From Bacteroidales bacterium (GTDB lineage: Bacteria; Bacteroidota; Bacteroidia; Bacteroidales; UBA932): a DNA stretch of 64,000 bases. A model generated the notes under the pieces. The model was not told the DNA's origin, did not search any database, and saw nothing but the letters and a program-made list of their open reading frames with translations. Each line of letters starts with the position of its first letter. Position 1 is the first letter of the stretch. Shown here piece by piece: positions 45,801-54,707 of the stretch. The stretch covers positions 62,001 to 126,000 of the forward strand of contig SUYP01000002.1 in the NCBI GenBank assembly GCA_015060395.1, in the 5' to 3' direction. Both the position numbers and the translations under genes were made by a program.

Positions 45801-48110
45801 ATGACGCTCAGGTCTGTCATAGAGTATATCAAGGCCCACAGGATCAAGACATTATGTCTGACGGTCCTGTGCGTCTTGTCTGCAGCCTATATCTTCTGTC
45901 TGCCGGCCGACCTGTTCGAAGGCACCAGCTTTTCCACAGTGGTAACCAGCCGGGAAGGAGAGCTGCTGGGAGCAAGGATTGCCGATGACGGGCAGTGGCG
46001 TTTCCCTCCGTCGGACACGGTGCCGGAAAGATTATCCCGATGCCTCATCGAGTTCGAAGACAGATATTTCCGTCTCCATCCCGGAGTCAATCCCGTATCC
46101 GCAGTACGCGCATTGAAGGAAAACATCCGGTCAGGAAGGATAGTCAGCGGAGCCAGCACCATCACGATGCAGGTGATCAGGATGTCGCGAGGGAAGGAAA
46201 GGAACATAAGGCAGAAACTGACGGAAGCAGTCCTTGCGACAAGACTCGAGCTCAGGTGCAGCAAGGACGAGATTCTGGCCTTATATGCAGGCCACGCCCC
46301 CTTCGGAGGCAATGTCGTGGGTCTCGAAGCGGCATCCTGGAGATATTTCGGAAGATCGCCGGAAGACCTGTCCTGGGGAGAGGCGGCCGCCCTTGCCGTG
46401 CTCCCGAACGCTCCGGCAGCCATACACCCCGGCAGGAACAGGGATGCGCTCAAAGCCAAGAGAGACCGGCTTCTGAAGAAACTTTACGACAGGGGACATA
46501 TAGACTCCACGACCTTCGTCCTGTCACAGGAGGAGCCCCTGCCGGACGCTCCCCTTCCGCTGCCTGACTATGCATTCCACACCGTTCAGAACATACACCG
46601 CACAGCTCCGGGGAAGAGAACAGCTACAGACATAGACTTCAGCCTTCAGAACGATGTCGAGCAGATCGTGGAACGGTGGAATGCCGATTTCCAGTCGAAA
46701 GGGATCAAGGACCTGGCCGCCGTCATAATCGACGTCCGCACCGGCAGGACCGTAGCATACGTCGGAAACGCATCCCCGGAATCCGGCCGTCCCGGCAGCA
46801 AGGTGGACATAGCATCATCCCCTCGCAGCACCGGAAGCGTACTGAAACCTATTCTCTACTGCGCACTTATGCAGGAGGGAACGATACTTCCATATACCCT
46901 TCTTCCCGATATACCGGTGAATATCAACGGATTCTCCCCGCAGAACTTCGACCAGAAGTTCGCCGGCGCCGTACCGGCCTCCGAGGCTCTCGCACGAAGT
47001 CTCAACGTCCCTTCCGTATTTATGCTCCGCAAATACGGAGTGCCGAGATTCAAGGAACTTCTCATCCGCAGCGGTATGACGACCCTGACCAGAGACGCAT
47101 CCCACTACGGACTGTCCCTCATCCTCGGAGGTGCCGAAGGAAGGCTTGACGATATGACCAGGATGTATGCGGCAATGAGTGCATTCTATCAGGACAGCAC
47201 ATTCTCCGGATGGGACAGGAAGCCAGAGGACTGGCCCCTGACCGACCGTATGGCCCTGCATTACACCTTTGACGCCCTGAAGGAGGTCAACCGTCCGGAC
47301 GAAATGGACTGGAGGATGATCTCATCGGTGAGGAAGGTGGCCTGGAAGACCGGCACAAGCTATGGATTCAGAGACGGCTGGGCAATAGGAGTGACCCCGG
47401 ACTATGCTGTCGGCGTATGGGCAGGGAATGCATACGGAGAAGGCAGCCCGGGACTTACGGGAGCCAGAACTGCCGGGCCGGTAATGTTCGACATATTCAA
47501 TCTTCTGGACAGCGGGGAATGGTTCGGATTCCCTCTCTACAACGACTGGATCGAGGCAGAAGTATGCACTGCCTCCGGACATCTGAAGGGCATACACTGT
47601 ACGGAATGCGATACGCTCTATCTGCCTAAAAACGCTCTCAGAAGCGATTCCTGCCCATATCACCGTGTAGTCAGCATCACCGAAGACGGGCGCTGGCGCA
47701 CGAACACTCCGGAAGCCGGCACCAGGCTTCAGACAATGTTCCTCCTTCCTCCTGGAATGGAATGGTTCTACCGCCGTCATCATCCCGAATATACTCCCCT
47801 GCCTCCTTTGAAGCCGGGCGGCAATACAGGCGAGGGATATTCCCCGATGGAATTCATATATCCTGAAAACGGCAGCGAGATAAGCATACCGAGGATGCTG
47901 GACGGTTCGCCGGGAGAAATAGTGTTCAACCTTGCCCACAGCAATCCCGAGACGGAAGTGTTCTGGCATCTCGACCAGAACTTCATCAGCAGCACCAGAC
48001 ATCTCCACCAGCTCTCTGTAAGGCCGGAAGACGGTTTCCATACTATGACAGCTGTGGATGAAGAAGGATATACAGTGTCGGTTTCTTTCACCACGCGCTT
48101 TTCTTTATGA
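45801..48110 (+). CDS. pbpC: Penicillin-binding protein 1C
   Basis: A 769-aa bifunctional peptidoglycan synthase. It has one N-terminal membrane helix (about residues 15-33), a GT51 glycosyltransferase domain (EDRYFRLHPG with catalytic Glu, and GASTITMQVIRMSRG), a transpeptidase domain with SxxK at S346-K349 and KTG at 516-518, and a C-terminal BiPBP_C region (about 680-769). The type is class A, PBP1C branch. Its one-nt distance from the A2M gene fits the conserved yfhM-pbpC pair, thought to repair the wall when the envelope is breached and A2M traps invading proteases. Confidence 0.95.
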   Translation: MTLRSVIEYIKAHRIKTLCLTVLCVLSAAYIFCLPADLFEGTSFSTVVTSREGELLGARIADDGQWRFPPSDTVPERLSRCLIEFEDRYFRLHPGVNPVSAVRALKENIRSGRIVSGASTITMQVIRMSRGKERNIRQKLTEAVLATRLELRCSKDEILALYAGHAPFGGNVVGLEAASWRYFGRSPEDLSWGEAAALAVLPNAPAAIHPGRNRDALKAKRDRLLKKLYDRGHIDSTTFVLSQEEPLPDAPLPLPDYAFHTVQNIHRTAPGKRTATDIDFSLQNDVEQIVERWNADFQSKGIKDLAAVIIDVRTGRTVAYVGNASPESGRPGSKVDIASSPRSTGSVLKPILYCALMQEGTILPYTLLPDIPVNINGFSPQNFDQKFAGAVPASEALARSLNVPSVFMLRKYGVPRFKELLIRSGMTTLTRDASHYGLSLILGGAEGRLDDMTRMYAAMSAFYQDSTFSGWDRKPEDWPLTDRMALHYTFDALKEVNRPDEMDWRMISSVRKVAWKTGTSYGFRDGWAIGVTPDYAVGVWAGNAYGEGSPGLTGARTAGPVMFDIFNLLDSGEWFGFPLYNDWIEAEVCTASGHLKGIHCTECDTLYLPKNALRSDSCPYHRVVSITEDGRWRTNTPEAGTRLQTMFLLPPGMEWFYRRHHPEYTPLPPLKPGGNTGEGYSPMEFIYPENGSEISIPRMLDGSPGEIVFNLAHSNPETEVFWHLDQNFISSTRHLHQLSVRPEDGFHTMTAVDEEGYTVSVSFTTRFSL

Positions 48111-48120
48111 TTTTTTGTGA

Positions 48121-48128
48121 TAACTTTG
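48121..48128 (+). promoter_or_regulatory. Bacteroidota -7 element for the DUF819 gene
   Basis: TAACTTTG lies 11 nt after the pbpC stop and ends 23 nt before the next ATG. No clear TTTG at -33. Confidence 0.55.
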
Positions 48129-48151
48129 TCATTGTCTGAAACCTTTACGCT

Positions 48152-49318
48152 ATGCATATACTGAACATCATCCTGCTGGCAGCGAGCTTCTGCCTGATTC
48201 CCGCAGGAGTCCTATGGCTCTGCCGCCGTCTGCCCTGGCTCGGCAAGATAGGCCCGGTCTTCACCTTATATATCATCGGCATCATCATCGGCAACATCGG
48301 CCTGATGCCCGGACAGATGCCTCTGGTGCAGGATATACTGTCGAACGCGATGGTACCCCTTGCCATACCTCTGATGCTCTTCGGATGCACTTTCAAGCTC
48401 AGCGGGGCACGCTCGCAGCTGCTTGCACTCATCACGGGAATGATTTCCGTGGCGACGGCAGTAATCATAGGCTATCTGATCTTCGGGAAAGACCTTCCGG
48501 AAGGAGCCAAGATCGGCGGAATGCTCACGGGCGTATATACCGGAGGCACGATCAACCTCGCCGCACTCAAGACTATGCTCGGAGTGGATGAAGAGACATA
48601 TATCCTTGTCAATTCCTACGACATTCTGGTCAGCTTCCTCTACCTCTCGTTCCTGCTGGCATTCGGCATAAAGCTGTTCAGGAAATTCCTTCCGAACCAG
48701 TCCGGAGCCTATTCGAAGGAAGACGAAGCCGCCATACAGAAGGAAATGGACAGGAATTCCGAGAATCCTTACAAGGGGCTGTTCACAAAGAAGGGGATGA
48801 TTCAGGCCGGAAAGCTGCTCGGGCTCACCCTCCTGATTGTCGGCCTGTCAGCCGGAGTGGCTCTTCTGCTTCCGGAATCTATGTTTATGACCGTGTTCAT
48901 CCTGCTTCTCACCACTTCCGGCATAGCCTGTTCGTTCATCAGACCGGTGAGGGAAATGAAGCAGAGCTACGACATCGGAATGTATTTCATCTACATATTC
49001 TGCATCACAGTGGCCTCTATGGCCGATCTAAGCAAGCTCGACCTGGCCGGAGGCCTCGGCCTTATGGGCTATCTGCTCGTCGCCGTATTCGGCTCGCTGA
49101 TGCTCCAGGTGATATTCGCAAAGATATTCAGGATAGACTCGGATATGATGGTCATCGCATCCGTGACCTATATAAACTCACCGCCTTTCGTACCTATGAT
49201 GGCGGCCGCTATGAAGAACAAGGACGTGCTCATCCCCGGCCTTACGATAGGTGTCATCGGATATGCCGCAGGAAACTACCTCGGCTTCCTTATGTCCCAG
49301 CTGCTGGGACTTCTTTAG
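48152..49318 (+). CDS. DUF819 family integral membrane protein
   Basis: A 388-aa protein with about ten to eleven hydrophobic segments. Features shared with DUF819 (YjcL-type) proteins are GPVFTLYIIGIIIGNIG, LMLFGCTFKL, the loop GKDLPEGAKIGGMLTGVYTGGTINLAALK and NSPPFVPMMAAAMKN near the C-terminus. The family belongs to a broad transporter fold but its substrate is not known. It has its own promoter element. It ends 7 nt from the stop of the convergent methyltransferase gene. Confidence 0.85.
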   Translation: MHILNIILLAASFCLIPAGVLWLCRRLPWLGKIGPVFTLYIIGIIIGNIGLMPGQMPLVQDILSNAMVPLAIPLMLFGCTFKLSGARSQLLALITGMISVATAVIIGYLIFGKDLPEGAKIGGMLTGVYTGGTINLAALKTMLGVDEETYILVNSYDILVSFLYLSFLLAFGIKLFRKFLPNQSGAYSKEDEAAIQKEMDRNSENPYKGLFTKKGMIQAGKLLGLTLLIVGLSAGVALLLPESMFMTVFILLLTTSGIACSFIRPVREMKQSYDIGMYFIYIFCITVASMADLSKLDLAGGLGLMGYLLVAVFGSLMLQVIFAKIFRIDSDMMVIASVTYINSPPFVPMMAAAMKNKDVLIPGLTIGVIGYAAGNYLGFLMSQLLGLL

Positions 49319-49325
49319 AAACTGT

Positions 49326-49856
49326 TTAAGAAAAGAGGCGAAAGTGCCAGAGGATCACGCCCACGCTTACGGAGACATTCAGGGAGTGCTTTGTGCCGAA
49401 CTGAGGGATCTCCAGGCACATATCGGCTGCATCTACGACATCCTGCCGCACTCCGGCCACCTCATTTCCGAACACCACGGCATATCTTCGCCCCGGCTCG
49501 GGACGGAACTTGTCCAGCATCACCGAACCCACCGTCTGTTCGGCGCAGACGACAGTATATCCAGCCTCTTTCAGACGACGTACCGCATCCATCGTATCAT
49601 CCGTATGCTCCCACTCCACGCTGTCCTCCGCTCCGAGGGCTGATTTGTGGATTTCGGCCGAAGGGGGAACGGCACAGATTCCGCAAAGCCACACCTTGTC
49701 GATCTTGAATGAATCTGCAGTGCGGAAGGCAGACCCGACATTATGGGCGCTGCGGATATTGTCCAGGACTACAACAATGCCTGAATCAGGCAGTTCCTTA
49801 TATTCTTCAGCAGAGACCCTGCCGAGTTCGATGTTCAAAAGTTTGCGGTTTGCCAT
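49326..49856 (-). CDS. TrmH/SpoU family RNA 2'-O-methyltransferase
   Basis: A 176-aa SPOUT methyltransferase. The three family motifs are VVLDNIRSAHNVGSAFRTADSF (motif 1), VVFGNEVAGV (motif 2) and HSLNVSVSVGVILW (motif 3, forming the SAM-binding knot). It methylates a ribose in tRNA or rRNA; the target cannot be told. There is no RNA-binding N-terminal domain beyond about 25 residues. The start at 49856 is chosen because a TACCTTTG element ends 23 nt before it; longer readings up to 50009 would run through both divergent promoters into the glyA gene. Confidence 0.93.
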   Translation of the reverse strand: MANRKLLNIELGRVSAEEYKELPDSGIVVVLDNIRSAHNVGSAFRTADSFKIDKVWLCGICAVPPSAEIHKSALGAEDSVEWEHTDDTMDAVRRLKEAGYTVVCAEQTVGSVMLDKFRPEPGRRYAVVFGNEVAGVRQDVVDAADMCLEIPQFGTKHSLNVSVSVGVILWHFRLFS

Positions 49857-49879
49857 AGAAATCCAAAAAGTTTTCAACA

Positions 49880-49887
49880 CAAAGGTA
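49880..49887 (-). promoter_or_regulatory. Bacteroidota -7 element for the TrmH-type gene
   Basis: TACCTTTG on the minus strand, 23 nt before the start at 49856. It lies 19 nt from the glyA -7 element on the other strand, so the two promoters overlap back to back. Confidence 0.6.
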
Positions 49888-49906
49888 GTAAAAATAAAAA
49901 AATGAG

Positions 49907-49914
49907 TATTTTTG
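49907..49914 (+). promoter_or_regulatory. Bacteroidota -7 element for glyA
   Basis: TATTTTTG ends 21 nt before the glyA ATG at 49936. An in-frame ATG at 49912 overlaps the element itself and is therefore rejected as the start. Confidence 0.6.
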
Positions 49915-49935
49915 TATCCGCTTAAAACCAGAAAT

Positions 49936-51264
49936 ATGAAACAGGATCTACAGATTTTCAATCTCATCAAGAAGGAAGAGGACAGACAGACCTCCGGAAT
50001 CGAGCTCATCGCTTCGGAAAACTATGTAAGCGAGCAGGTGCTGACAGCTCTTGGCTCCATCTGCACTAACAAATATGCAGAGGGCTATCCTGGAGCAAGA
50101 TATTACGGAGGATGTGAGGTTGTCGATCAGATCGAGCAGCTCGCAATCGACCGTCTCTGTGAAATATATGAAGCAGAATATGCCAATGTGCAGCCTCACT
50201 CGGGAGCACAGGCAAATATGGCCGTTATGATGGCCTGCCTCAAGCCGGGCGAGACATTTATGGGTCTTGACCTTGCACACGGAGGACACCTTACCCACGG
50301 TTCTCCTGTAAATATGTCCGGCATTCTCTACAACGCCGTCGCATACGGCCTCAGCGAGGCTACAGGTATGATCGATTACGACCAGATGGAGCAGAGAGCC
50401 CTCGAGTTCAAGCCGAAGCTCATCATCGGAGGTGCATCGGCATATTCAAGGGAATGGGACTATGCACGTATGCGCGAGATCGCAGACAAGGTAGGAGCCA
50501 TCCTCTGGATCGATATGGCCCACACAGCGGGACTCATCGCAGCCGGTCTCCTCAGCAATCCTGTGAAATATGCACATATTGTGACATCGACCACTCACAA
50601 GACCCTCCGCGGACCTCGCGGCGGTATCATCCTCCTGGGAAAGGACTTCGACAATCCTTGGGGCCTCAAGACTCCTAAGGGAGTGGTGAAGAAGATGTCC
50701 CAGATCCTCAATTCAAGCGTATTCCCAGGCGTTCAGGGCGGTCCGCTCGAGCACTGCATCGCAGCAAAGGCAGTTTCGTTCTACGAAGCTCTCCAGCCTG
50801 AATTCAAGGAATATCAGAAGCAGGTCGTCGCTAATGCCCAGGCAATGGCAGAAGCCTTTGCATCAAGAGGTTATAAGATCGTTTCAGGCGGTACAGACAA
50901 TCACCTTATGCTCATTGACCTCCGCACCAAGTTCCCTGAACTCACAGGAAAGGTGGCAGAGAAGGAGCTCGGAAAGGCAGACATCACCGTCAACAAGAAT
51001 ATGGTTCCGTTCGACTCACGCACTCCGTTCCAGACTTCCGGCATCCGTGTAGGTACTCCGGCAATCACATCACGCGGATTCGTTGAGAAGGATATGGAAT
51101 TCATCGTAAAGCTCATCGACCAGGTGCTCGCCAATGCAGTCGCCAACCTCGACCTCATCGCAGGCAAGACAGAGGAAGGACGAGAAGCATACGAAGCTGT
51201 CATCGAGAAGGTGAAGAAGCAGGTACGTATGAAGACCAACGGAATGCCTCTGAACAGATACTAG
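49936..51264 (+). CDS. glyA: Serine hydroxymethyltransferase
   Basis: A 442-aa PLP enzyme that interconverts serine and glycine and feeds one-carbon units to tetrahydrofolate. The PLP-binding Lys is K222 in [14 protein letters not shown]; other signatures are [19 protein letters not shown] and [14 protein letters not shown]. It is slightly longer than E. coli GlyA (417 aa), with an extension at the C-terminus ([19 protein letters not shown]). Its stop is one base from the stop of the convergent M23 gene. Confidence 0.97.
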   Translation: MKQDLQIFNLIKKEEDRQTSGIELIASENYVSEQVLTALGSICTNKYAEGYPGARYYGGCEVVDQIEQLAIDRLCEIYEAEYANVQPHSGAQANMAVMMACLKPGETFMGLDLAHGGHLTHGSPVNMSGILYNAVAYGLSEATGMIDYDQMEQRALEFKPKLIIGGASAYSREWDYARMREIADKVGAILWIDMAHTAGLIAAGLLSNPVKYAHIVTSTTHKTLRGPRGGIILLGKDFDNPWGLKTPKGVVKKMSQILNSSVFPGVQGGPLEHCIAAKAVSFYEALQPEFKEYQKQVVANAQAMAEAFASRGYKIVSGGTDNHLMLIDLRTKFPELTGKVAEKELGKADITVNKNMVPFDSRTPFQTSGIRVGTPAITSRGFVEKDMEFIVKLIDQVLANAVANLDLIAGKTEEGREAYEAVIEKVKKQVRMKTNGMPLNRY

Positions 51265-51265
51265 A

Positions 51266-52519
51266 TCAGAGATTTTCAAGCAACTGAAGCATAACCTTGC
51301 GTGCCTGGATCGTATCGATCCGGGCACGACATTTTTGTGCCTGTTCCTCGAATGCGGCACGATGCTCCTCACGGAGAGGCTCTGCCGGAGGAGAGTCCAT
51401 CTTGAGCGGGTTGATAGGAGTGCCGTTCTTCCACACACGGAAGTCAAGATGAGGGCCGGTAGAACGGCCTGTAGAGCCCACATATCCGATCACCTCTCCC
51501 TGACGCACACGCTGTCCGGCCTTCAGGCCCTTAGCATACTTCGAAAGATGGAGATAGGCGGTGGAATACACCGAATTATGTCTGATCCTGACGGTATTTC
51601 CGCCGGCTCCTTCATATTTGACGCTCGTCACCACACCGTCACCTATGGTCATCACCGGAGTGCCCTTAGGAGCCGCATAATCGACTCCGGTATGAGGCTG
51701 CACCCTGCGCGTTACCGGATGCCTTCTGGCGTATGAGAAGCCGGAGCTTATGCGGGAATACTGCAGAGGAGCCTTCAGGAAGGCCTTACGCATACTCTCT
51801 CCCTTGTCGTTCCACCAGATATTTCCGCTGTCACGCTGGTTATACATAATCATAGGAAGATCCTCGCCACCGTGCGAGAAGACGGCATATCTCACCGTAT
51901 CGACAGCCAGAACTTCCCCGTCACACATCTTCTCGTCATACAGGACTCTGAAGCGGTCCCCTTTCTGAAGGCCGAAGAAGTCGATTGTCCAGGCATAGAT
52001 GTCCGAAAGACTGAGGATCAGCAAAGGAGAGACATCGGCTGCAAGCATATCGTTCCACAGCGAAGTGTTGATGGTGACATCCGCATAGCGGCTCTCCACC
52101 GTCACAGGCTTCGTATAGACCCAGGCCTCATACGGAGGACGGCATCTGAACACGATGCTGCTGGCCCTGTCCCTCTCATATACAAGATATTCAAGCGAAG
52201 AGGAACTATAGGCCTTATAGGAATTTCCCACCCTCAAGGTCTTGACATCAAAGACAGAATCGCAGGCCATAGTAAGGTCGTAAGCATCCTTCTGACTCAT
52301 ACCGAGTTCGGCAAGAAGGGTCGAAAAGAACTGTCCGCTGCGCACCTTTCCTTCCTTCACGTCCAATGAATCAGGGCAGAAGCCCAGCACCTGAGAAGCA
52401 GAATCCGCTGCCGCAGTCACCTGTCCCTCATCAGCGGCGACATCCTTTTCATCCGAAGAACCGCAGGAAGCCGCAAAGAGACAACATATTGATAATAAAA
52501 CACTTATATTTCTTCTCAT
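51266..52519 (-). CDS. M23 family lipoprotein with altered zinc site (HLD in place of HLH)
   Basis: A 417-aa lipoprotein (lipobox AASC, Cys19). An N-terminal region of about 235 residues with no named domain precedes an M23 domain (about 265-380). Zinc ligands H276 and D280 in HTGVD are present, but the third-ligand motif usually HLH reads HLD (H357, D359). The tail contains NPLKMDSPPAEPL. Either Asp serves as ligand or the enzyme is inactive and regulatory. The start at 52519 (MRRNISVLL) is chosen because the promoter element at 52541-52548 lies across the alternative start at 52543. Confidence 0.88.
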   Translation of the reverse strand: MRRNISVLLSICCLFAASCGSSDEKDVAADEGQVTAAADSASQVLGFCPDSLDVKEGKVRSGQFFSTLLAELGMSQKDAYDLTMACDSVFDVKTLRVGNSYKAYSSSSLEYLVYERDRASSIVFRCRPPYEAWVYTKPVTVESRYADVTINTSLWNDMLAADVSPLLILSLSDIYAWTIDFFGLQKGDRFRVLYDEKMCDGEVLAVDTVRYAVFSHGGEDLPMIMYNQRDSGNIWWNDKGESMRKAFLKAPLQYSRISSGFSYARRHPVTRRVQPHTGVDYAAPKGTPVMTIGDGVVTSVKYEGAGGNTVRIRHNSVYSTAYLHLSKYAKGLKAGQRVRQGEVIGYVGSTGRSTGPHLDFRVWKNGTPINPLKMDSPPAEPLREEHRAAFEEQAQKCRARIDTIQARKVMLQLLENL

Positions 52520-52540
52520 AATCTCAGTCAAATAGCATCG

Positions 52541-52548
52541 CAAAGTTA
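52541..52548 (-). promoter_or_regulatory. Bacteroidota -7 element for the M23 lipoprotein gene
   Basis: TAACTTTG on the minus strand ends 21 nt before the start at 52519. A TTTG lies only 17 nt upstream (52566-52569), shorter than the usual 19-20. Confidence 0.55.
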
Positions 52549-52641
52549 TGAATTTTAAGAAAAAACAAAAAGGATTGGTTTAGATAAATATTTTGTCTAA
52601 CTTGCGGAATTGTCTGAAACTAACTACATAAACATACAACT

Positions 52642-54066
52642 ATGATCAGAAGAGATTTCCTCAAAAGATGCGGCCTCATCGCAACAGGAGTCGCATTGAC
52701 AGATCCTATGGCAATGGCCTCAGAAATGCTTGGCGGCACATCACCTGCAGAAGCCGCAGATCTCGCATTTGACGACGGCCAGATCAAAGCCAACATCCGT
52801 TCGCTCACTCCAAGCACCAACAAGCAGATCACCGCAATAGTGATCGGCGCCGGCAACCGTGGAAGACTGTACGCAAGCTACGCGGAAAGATTCCCGGATC
52901 ACCTCAAGATCGTGGGAGTATCCGATATCCTCGAAAGCAGAAAGAATGCAATGGGTGACAAGCACGGAATCCCGCAGGAGCATCGATTCGGACATTATCG
53001 CGAAGTTTTCGAAGTTCCTAAATTCGCAGACGTCGTGATCATCTCCACACCGGACGACAAGCACATCGAGCCTTGTCTCAAGGCTATGGAATTCGGATAT
53101 GACGTCCTCCTCGAGAAGCCTGCCGCACAGACAGAAGCAGAGTGCCGTCAGATCCTCGCCCACACAAAGAAATACAACCGTATCGTGGCCATCTGCCACG
53201 TCCTCAGATATGCCCCTTACTTCATCGCGCTCAAGCACGCTGTCGCTACAGGAGAGATCGGAGAGCTCGTAAACATCCAGCATATGGAGCCTATCCAGTA
53301 TGCGCATATGGCCCACTCATACGTAAGAGGCAACTGGAGAAGCGAGAAGGCCACCACACCTATCATCCTTGCCAAGTCCTGCCACGACCTCGACATCATC
53401 AGATGGATCGTTGACAAGCCTTGCCTCACCATCGCGGCAGACGGATCTCTCCACCTCTTCAAGAAGGAGAACGCTCCGGAAGGCGCTCCGCTCAGATGTA
53501 CAGACGGATGCCCTCACGAGAGCACCTGCCCTTATTCTGCAATCGACATCTATGTGAACAGAAAGCAGCACCTCGGAGTATTCGACCTCAAGGACAGGAA
53601 GGACGAGAACGAGATTATGGAGAAGATCAAGACCACAGGCTACGGAAGATGCGTATATCACTGCGACAACGACCAGCCTGACCACTACGTATCCCAGATG
53701 ACATTCGAAGACGGCAAGACCGCTTCATTCACAATGGACGCATTCACCCCTTGGGGAGGCCGCAGGACCAGGATTATGGGTACGACAGGCTTCATCGAGG
53801 GCGACGGAAAGACATTCACCGTATATGACTTCCGCTCCAACAAGAAGAAGGTCTGGAATATGGACGTAGTTGACGCCGAAGAGTACAAGGGTTCAGGTCA
53901 CGGTGGCGGCGACTTCGCCCTCGTGAGAGACTTCATCGAGGCAGTAGCCACACAGGACAGCTCACGTCTGAGCAGCACCATCGAAGCATCCATCGAAAGC
54001 CACATTATGGGCTTCGCGGCAGAGAAGAGCCGCAAGTCGGACAAGAAGGCCAAGGTGAAGCTTTAA
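52642..54066 (+). CDS. Tat-exported Gfo/Idh/MocA family oxidoreductase
   Basis: A 474-aa NAD(P)-dependent enzyme family member. The N-terminus has a twin-arginine-like signal (RRDFLK at residues 3-8). The Rossmann fold begins IVIGAGNRGRLYASY with GAGNRG at residues 69-74, and the family EKP motif is at 158-160. The C-terminal domain has an unusual Cys-rich insert (CTDGCPHESTCPYSA), a possible metal site. Such enzymes act on sugars or inositols in the periplasm; the substrate is not known, and some family members are glycosidases (GH109). The stop is followed by a strong terminator. No clear TAnnTTTG element is found upstream. Confidence 0.88.
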   Translation: MIRRDFLKRCGLIATGVALTDPMAMASEMLGGTSPAEAADLAFDDGQIKANIRSLTPSTNKQITAIVIGAGNRGRLYASYAERFPDHLKIVGVSDILESRKNAMGDKHGIPQEHRFGHYREVFEVPKFADVVIISTPDDKHIEPCLKAMEFGYDVLLEKPAAQTEAECRQILAHTKKYNRIVAICHVLRYAPYFIALKHAVATGEIGELVNIQHMEPIQYAHMAHSYVRGNWRSEKATTPIILAKSCHDLDIIRWIVDKPCLTIAADGSLHLFKKENAPEGAPLRCTDGCPHESTCPYSAIDIYVNRKQHLGVFDLKDRKDENEIMEKIKTTGYGRCVYHCDNDQPDHYVSQMTFEDGKTASFTMDAFTPWGGRRTRIMGTTGFIEGDGKTFTVYDFRSNKKKVWNMDVVDAEEYKGSGHGGGDFALVRDFIEAVATQDSSRLSSTIEASIESHIMGFAAEKSRKSDKKAKVKL

Positions 54067-54090
54067 GATACTGAAATACATATTGAATAC

Positions 54091-54135
54091 CATCCGGGAA
54101 GCCTCGTCAATGAGGCTGCCCGGATGCGTTTTATT
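54091..54135 (+). terminator. Terminator of the Gfo/Idh/MocA gene
   Basis: CATCCGGG-A-AGCCTC and GAGGCT-G-CCCGGATG form a 14-bp stem with one A/G mismatch around the loop GTCAAT, followed by CGTTTTATT. It separates this gene from the mraZ promoter region. Confidence 0.85.
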
Positions 54136-54160
54136 GCACTGCGGTGGCCTTGTTGAAAAA

Positions 54161-54200
54161 AGTGTGGAAAATTTTGGAAGAAAGTGTAAGAAAGTGGAAA
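54161..54200 (+). promoter_or_regulatory. Four 10-bp direct repeats upstream of mraZ (candidate MraZ operator)
   Basis: Four consecutive 10-bp blocks share the register TGGAA, TGGAA, TGTAA, TGGAA at positions 5-9 (starts 54165, 54175, 54185, 54195). The last two read AAAGTGTAAG and AAAGTGGAAA. MraZ boxes in other bacteria are TGGG-type (E. coli) or AAAGTG[T/G]-type (Mycoplasma) repeats with a 10-bp period, so this is a likely autoregulation site. It overlaps the -33 area of the mraZ promoter. Confidence 0.65.
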
Positions 54201-54208
54201 ATTATTCT

Positions 54209-54216
54209 TACTTTTG
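54209..54216 (+). promoter_or_regulatory. Bacteroidota -7 element for mraZ and the dcw cluster
   Basis: TACTTTTG ends 23 nt before the mraZ ATG and starts 9 nt after the direct repeats. No TTTG at -33 is seen; that area is taken by the repeats. Confidence 0.6.
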
Positions 54217-54239
54217 CATCGATTAGCGTGTGAAAGACT

Positions 54240-54692
54240 ATGATCAAATTCATCGGCGAATATAATGTTAAGGTTGACGACAAGGGAAGAGTGATTTTCC
54301 CTGCCGCCTTCAAGGGCATTATGCCTGCCGACGGAGATATGAGATTCGTGGTCAGGAAGGATGTTTTCGAGAAGTGTCTCGAGATGTACACCTTCGCCGA
54401 GTGGGAGCGCCAGTCGGAGCTCGTGAGGTCGAAGCTGAACATCACATTCAATGAGAAGCACGCAAGATTCTGGAGAGCATATATGCACAACAGCGCCATA
54501 GTGGAGCCGGACGCGAAGCTCGGACGCATCTCCATACCAAAGAAACTCTTGGAACTGATCGGTGTGACCAAGGAGGTAGTCTTCTCGGGCAACGACCATA
54601 AGATTGAAATCTGGGCCAAAGAGAACTTTGAGTCCGGAATCATTTCAAACGAAGAGTTCACTGCCATCGCCAATATGCTTTCTGATCTTTAA
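54240..54692 (+). CDS. mraZ: Transcriptional regulator MraZ
   Basis: A 150-aa member of the MraZ/AbrB-fold family, with two SpoVT/AbrB-like halves: the first around GEYNVKVDDKGRVIFPAAFK, the second around EPDAKLGRISIPKKLLELIG. MraZ forms a ring and binds repeated operators at the head of the dcw cluster, usually repressing it. The direct repeats at 54161-54200 are its likely target. Length is normal. rsmH follows 15 nt downstream. Confidence 0.94.
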   Translation: MIKFIGEYNVKVDDKGRVIFPAAFKGIMPADGDMRFVVRKDVFEKCLEMYTFAEWERQSELVRSKLNITFNEKHARFWRAYMHNSAIVEPDAKLGRISIPKKLLELIGVTKEVVFSGNDHKIEIWAKENFESGIISNEEFTAIANMLSDL

Positions 54693-54707
54693 GAGGAGGG
54701 CCGGACG

